DNA of 64,000 nucleotides from Lineus longissimus (lineage: Eukaryota; Nemertea; Pilidiophora; Heteronemertea; Lineidae). The translations under genes were made by a program, and so were the position numbers. Positions 63,210 through 64,000 of this stretch are shown here, one piece after another (positions within the stretch are counted from its first letter, which is position 1; every line of letters starts with the position of its first letter). Location: contig NC_088319.1 in NCBI RefSeq assembly GCF_910592395.1, positions 4,714,001 to 4,778,000 of the forward strand. The letters run 5' to 3'. Under the pieces are notes generated by a model. The model was not told the origin of the DNA. It was given only the letters and a program-made list of their open reading frames with translations, and did no database searches.

Positions 63210-63827
63210 AGTGAAGTATTTATTTACGAGCCACACAATATGTTAATTTCTGGTGTTACCAATTGTGGTAAGACATATTTTGCCCTTGACCTCTTAGAAA
63301 AGGAGTATTGGCACAAGTTCCAGAACATAGTCATTTTCTGTCCAACATATTTCAACAATAAGACATATGAAAGGAAATGGATTTACCAAGACAAGAACGT
63401 CTACATAGTTAATCCCGAAGCTGTGGCCAGTAATTTGGACCTTGTGCTTCAGTTTGCTACTCTGACCTTTGCTGGTTCTAACACATTATTCCTCATTGAT
63501 GACTGTGCTAATTTGAGAGACACAAAAAAGAAGGTGTCCGAGTTATGTAATCTTGCCTTTTCCGGCAGGCACTACAATCTCACTGTTTGGTTACTAGTTC
63601 AGAAGTACAATTCAGTTGTTAAGGACTACAGAGAGAACATAAGAATTTTAGTCCTGTTCTTTAACAAGGATGAATCAGCCATGAAAGATGCCTTAGAAGA
63701 AAACAGTGTTATTCCTAAGGAGAAAAGACAGTACTACATAGAAGAACTTAAGATGAAAAAAGGATCAAAACTGATCATTAGACTACAACATCCATTTGGA
63801 TTTACTCTTTCACATCAAAAATCTTAG
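63207..63827 (+). CDS. FtsK/HerA (A32-like) DNA-packaging ATPase (E2)
   Basis: 206 residues, collinear with E1 10098-10712. Walker A is GVTNCGKTY (about residues 17-25), Walker B is LFLIDDCANL (about 95-104), and FSGRHYNLTVWLLVQKYNSV follows. It is intact with no repeat insertion inside. It is expected to pack DNA into capsids. Confidence 0.9.
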   Translation: MSEVFIYEPHNMLISGVTNCGKTYFALDLLEKEYWHKFQNIVIFCPTYFNNKTYERKWIYQDKNVYIVNPEAVASNLDLVLQFATLTFAGSNTLFLIDDCANLRDTKKKVSELCNLAFSGRHYNLTVWLLVQKYNSVVKDYRENIRILVLFFNKDESAMKDALEENSVIPKEKRQYYIEELKMKKGSKLIIRLQHPFGFTLSHQKS

Positions 63828-63871
63828 TCCCGCTTCTGATTGAGCTATGCTCTCAGGACTGTGTCCGATCA

Positions 63872-64000
63872 TCAGGACTGTGTCCGATCAGTTGTCTTAG
63901 TCTTTCTAACCCTAGTAAAATAATAAATTATTAACCCTAAACCACTAAGTCCTAGGATAATCCATAGGTACTCGTATTTCTTCATTTCATCACTAGGTTG
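63872..64000 (-). CDS. C-terminal end of a small membrane protein, cut by window end
   Basis: The minus strand is open from the window edge to a TGA at 63872, with one membrane segment (YLWIILGLSGLGLIIYYF) and a basic tail. The stop lies in a half copy of the hairpin repeat, so the tail (TDRTQS) is repeat-derived. A full repeat core lies at 63841-63867. Too little is seen to name it. Confidence 0.4.
   Translation of the reverse strand, partial: QPSDEMKKYEYLWIILGLSGLGLIIYYFTRVRKTKTTDRTQS

Larger units (their letters stand above)
48711..64000. mobile_element. E2: second, diverged Polinton/Maverick element (right end outside window)
   Basis: It contains intact PolB, integrase with chromodomain, packaging ATPase, a penton-like protein and homologues of most small E1 genes in a different order and orientation. 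The host paralogy with copy A breaks exactly before AGAATATATG, consistent with the 5'-AG terminus of Polintons. No capsid gene or right inverted repeat is visible, so at least one end and some genes lie beyond 64000. The element is unusually rich in a 27-bp double-hairpin repeat. Confidence 0.9.

Noticed and set aside
52077-63890. E2 hairpin repeats as a CRISPR array
   Set aside because: Copies are scattered inside genes in both orientations without regular spacers, and the host is an animal genome.

Overview
This is animal (metazoan) chromosomal DNA. Three things show it: intron-bearing genes with GT/AG splice sites, degenerate LINE and MITE sequences, and two large Polinton/Maverick (virus-like) DNA elements. 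The host genes (a 12-TM otopetrin, a small secreted PLA2-like cysteine-rich protein, a PAN/apple-domain family) and the repeat types suggest a marine invertebrate, possibly a lophotrochozoan. The species cannot be fixed from the sequence.

Host layout. A unit of about 7 kb is present three times: copy A (1-4752 continuing at 20368-~22870), copy B (23280-~30480) and copy C (~42247-48710). Each carries exons of one minus-strand gene family: a signal-peptide plus PAN-like exon, a 249-bp open block and a ~1-kb exon. Each also holds remnants of a LINE endonuclease. Copy C is visibly broken. Between B and C lie a four-exon secreted PLA2-like gene (+, 31444-34446), an 8-bp GGGGCTGC minisatellite (34487-34963), an otopetrin gene (-, 35752-38412) interrupted by one in-frame TAG, and a repeat-rich gap with several foldback elements.

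Element 1 (E1, 4753-20367, 15.6 kb) is a complete but decayed Polinton inside copy A. It has a 6-bp target duplication, 741/826-bp terminal inverted repeats, integrase, FtsK/A32-like packaging ATPase, major capsid and penton candidates, a conserved set of small membrane or structural proteins, and a protein-primed-type PolB broken by two frameshifts. Copies B and C supply the empty insertion site.

Element 2 (E2, from ~48711 past the window end) is a second, diverged Polinton inside the LINE remnant of copy C. It has intact PolB (1258 aa), a chromodomain integrase, the ATPase, a penton-like protein, an HNH protein, a zinc-ribbon protein and homologues of E1's small genes. Its capsid gene and right terminus lie outside the window.

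The most unusual feature is in E2. A 27-bp double mini-hairpin (two 4-5-bp stems with 3-nt loops, joined by TCA) occurs about 20 times. Most copies are flanked by 3-bp direct repeats, so each adds exactly 30 bp, or ten codons. Copies sit in frame inside PolB, integrase and other genes, and form at least one protein C-terminus. Stems show compensatory changes and loops vary freely. E1 carries an unrelated but analogous GC-rich motif built on a GC-GNA-GC triloop hairpin, concentrated at gene 3' ends where it encodes protein tails and stops. Both elements also use a TAAATG-type start context, and E1 has hairpins just after the stops of some genes.
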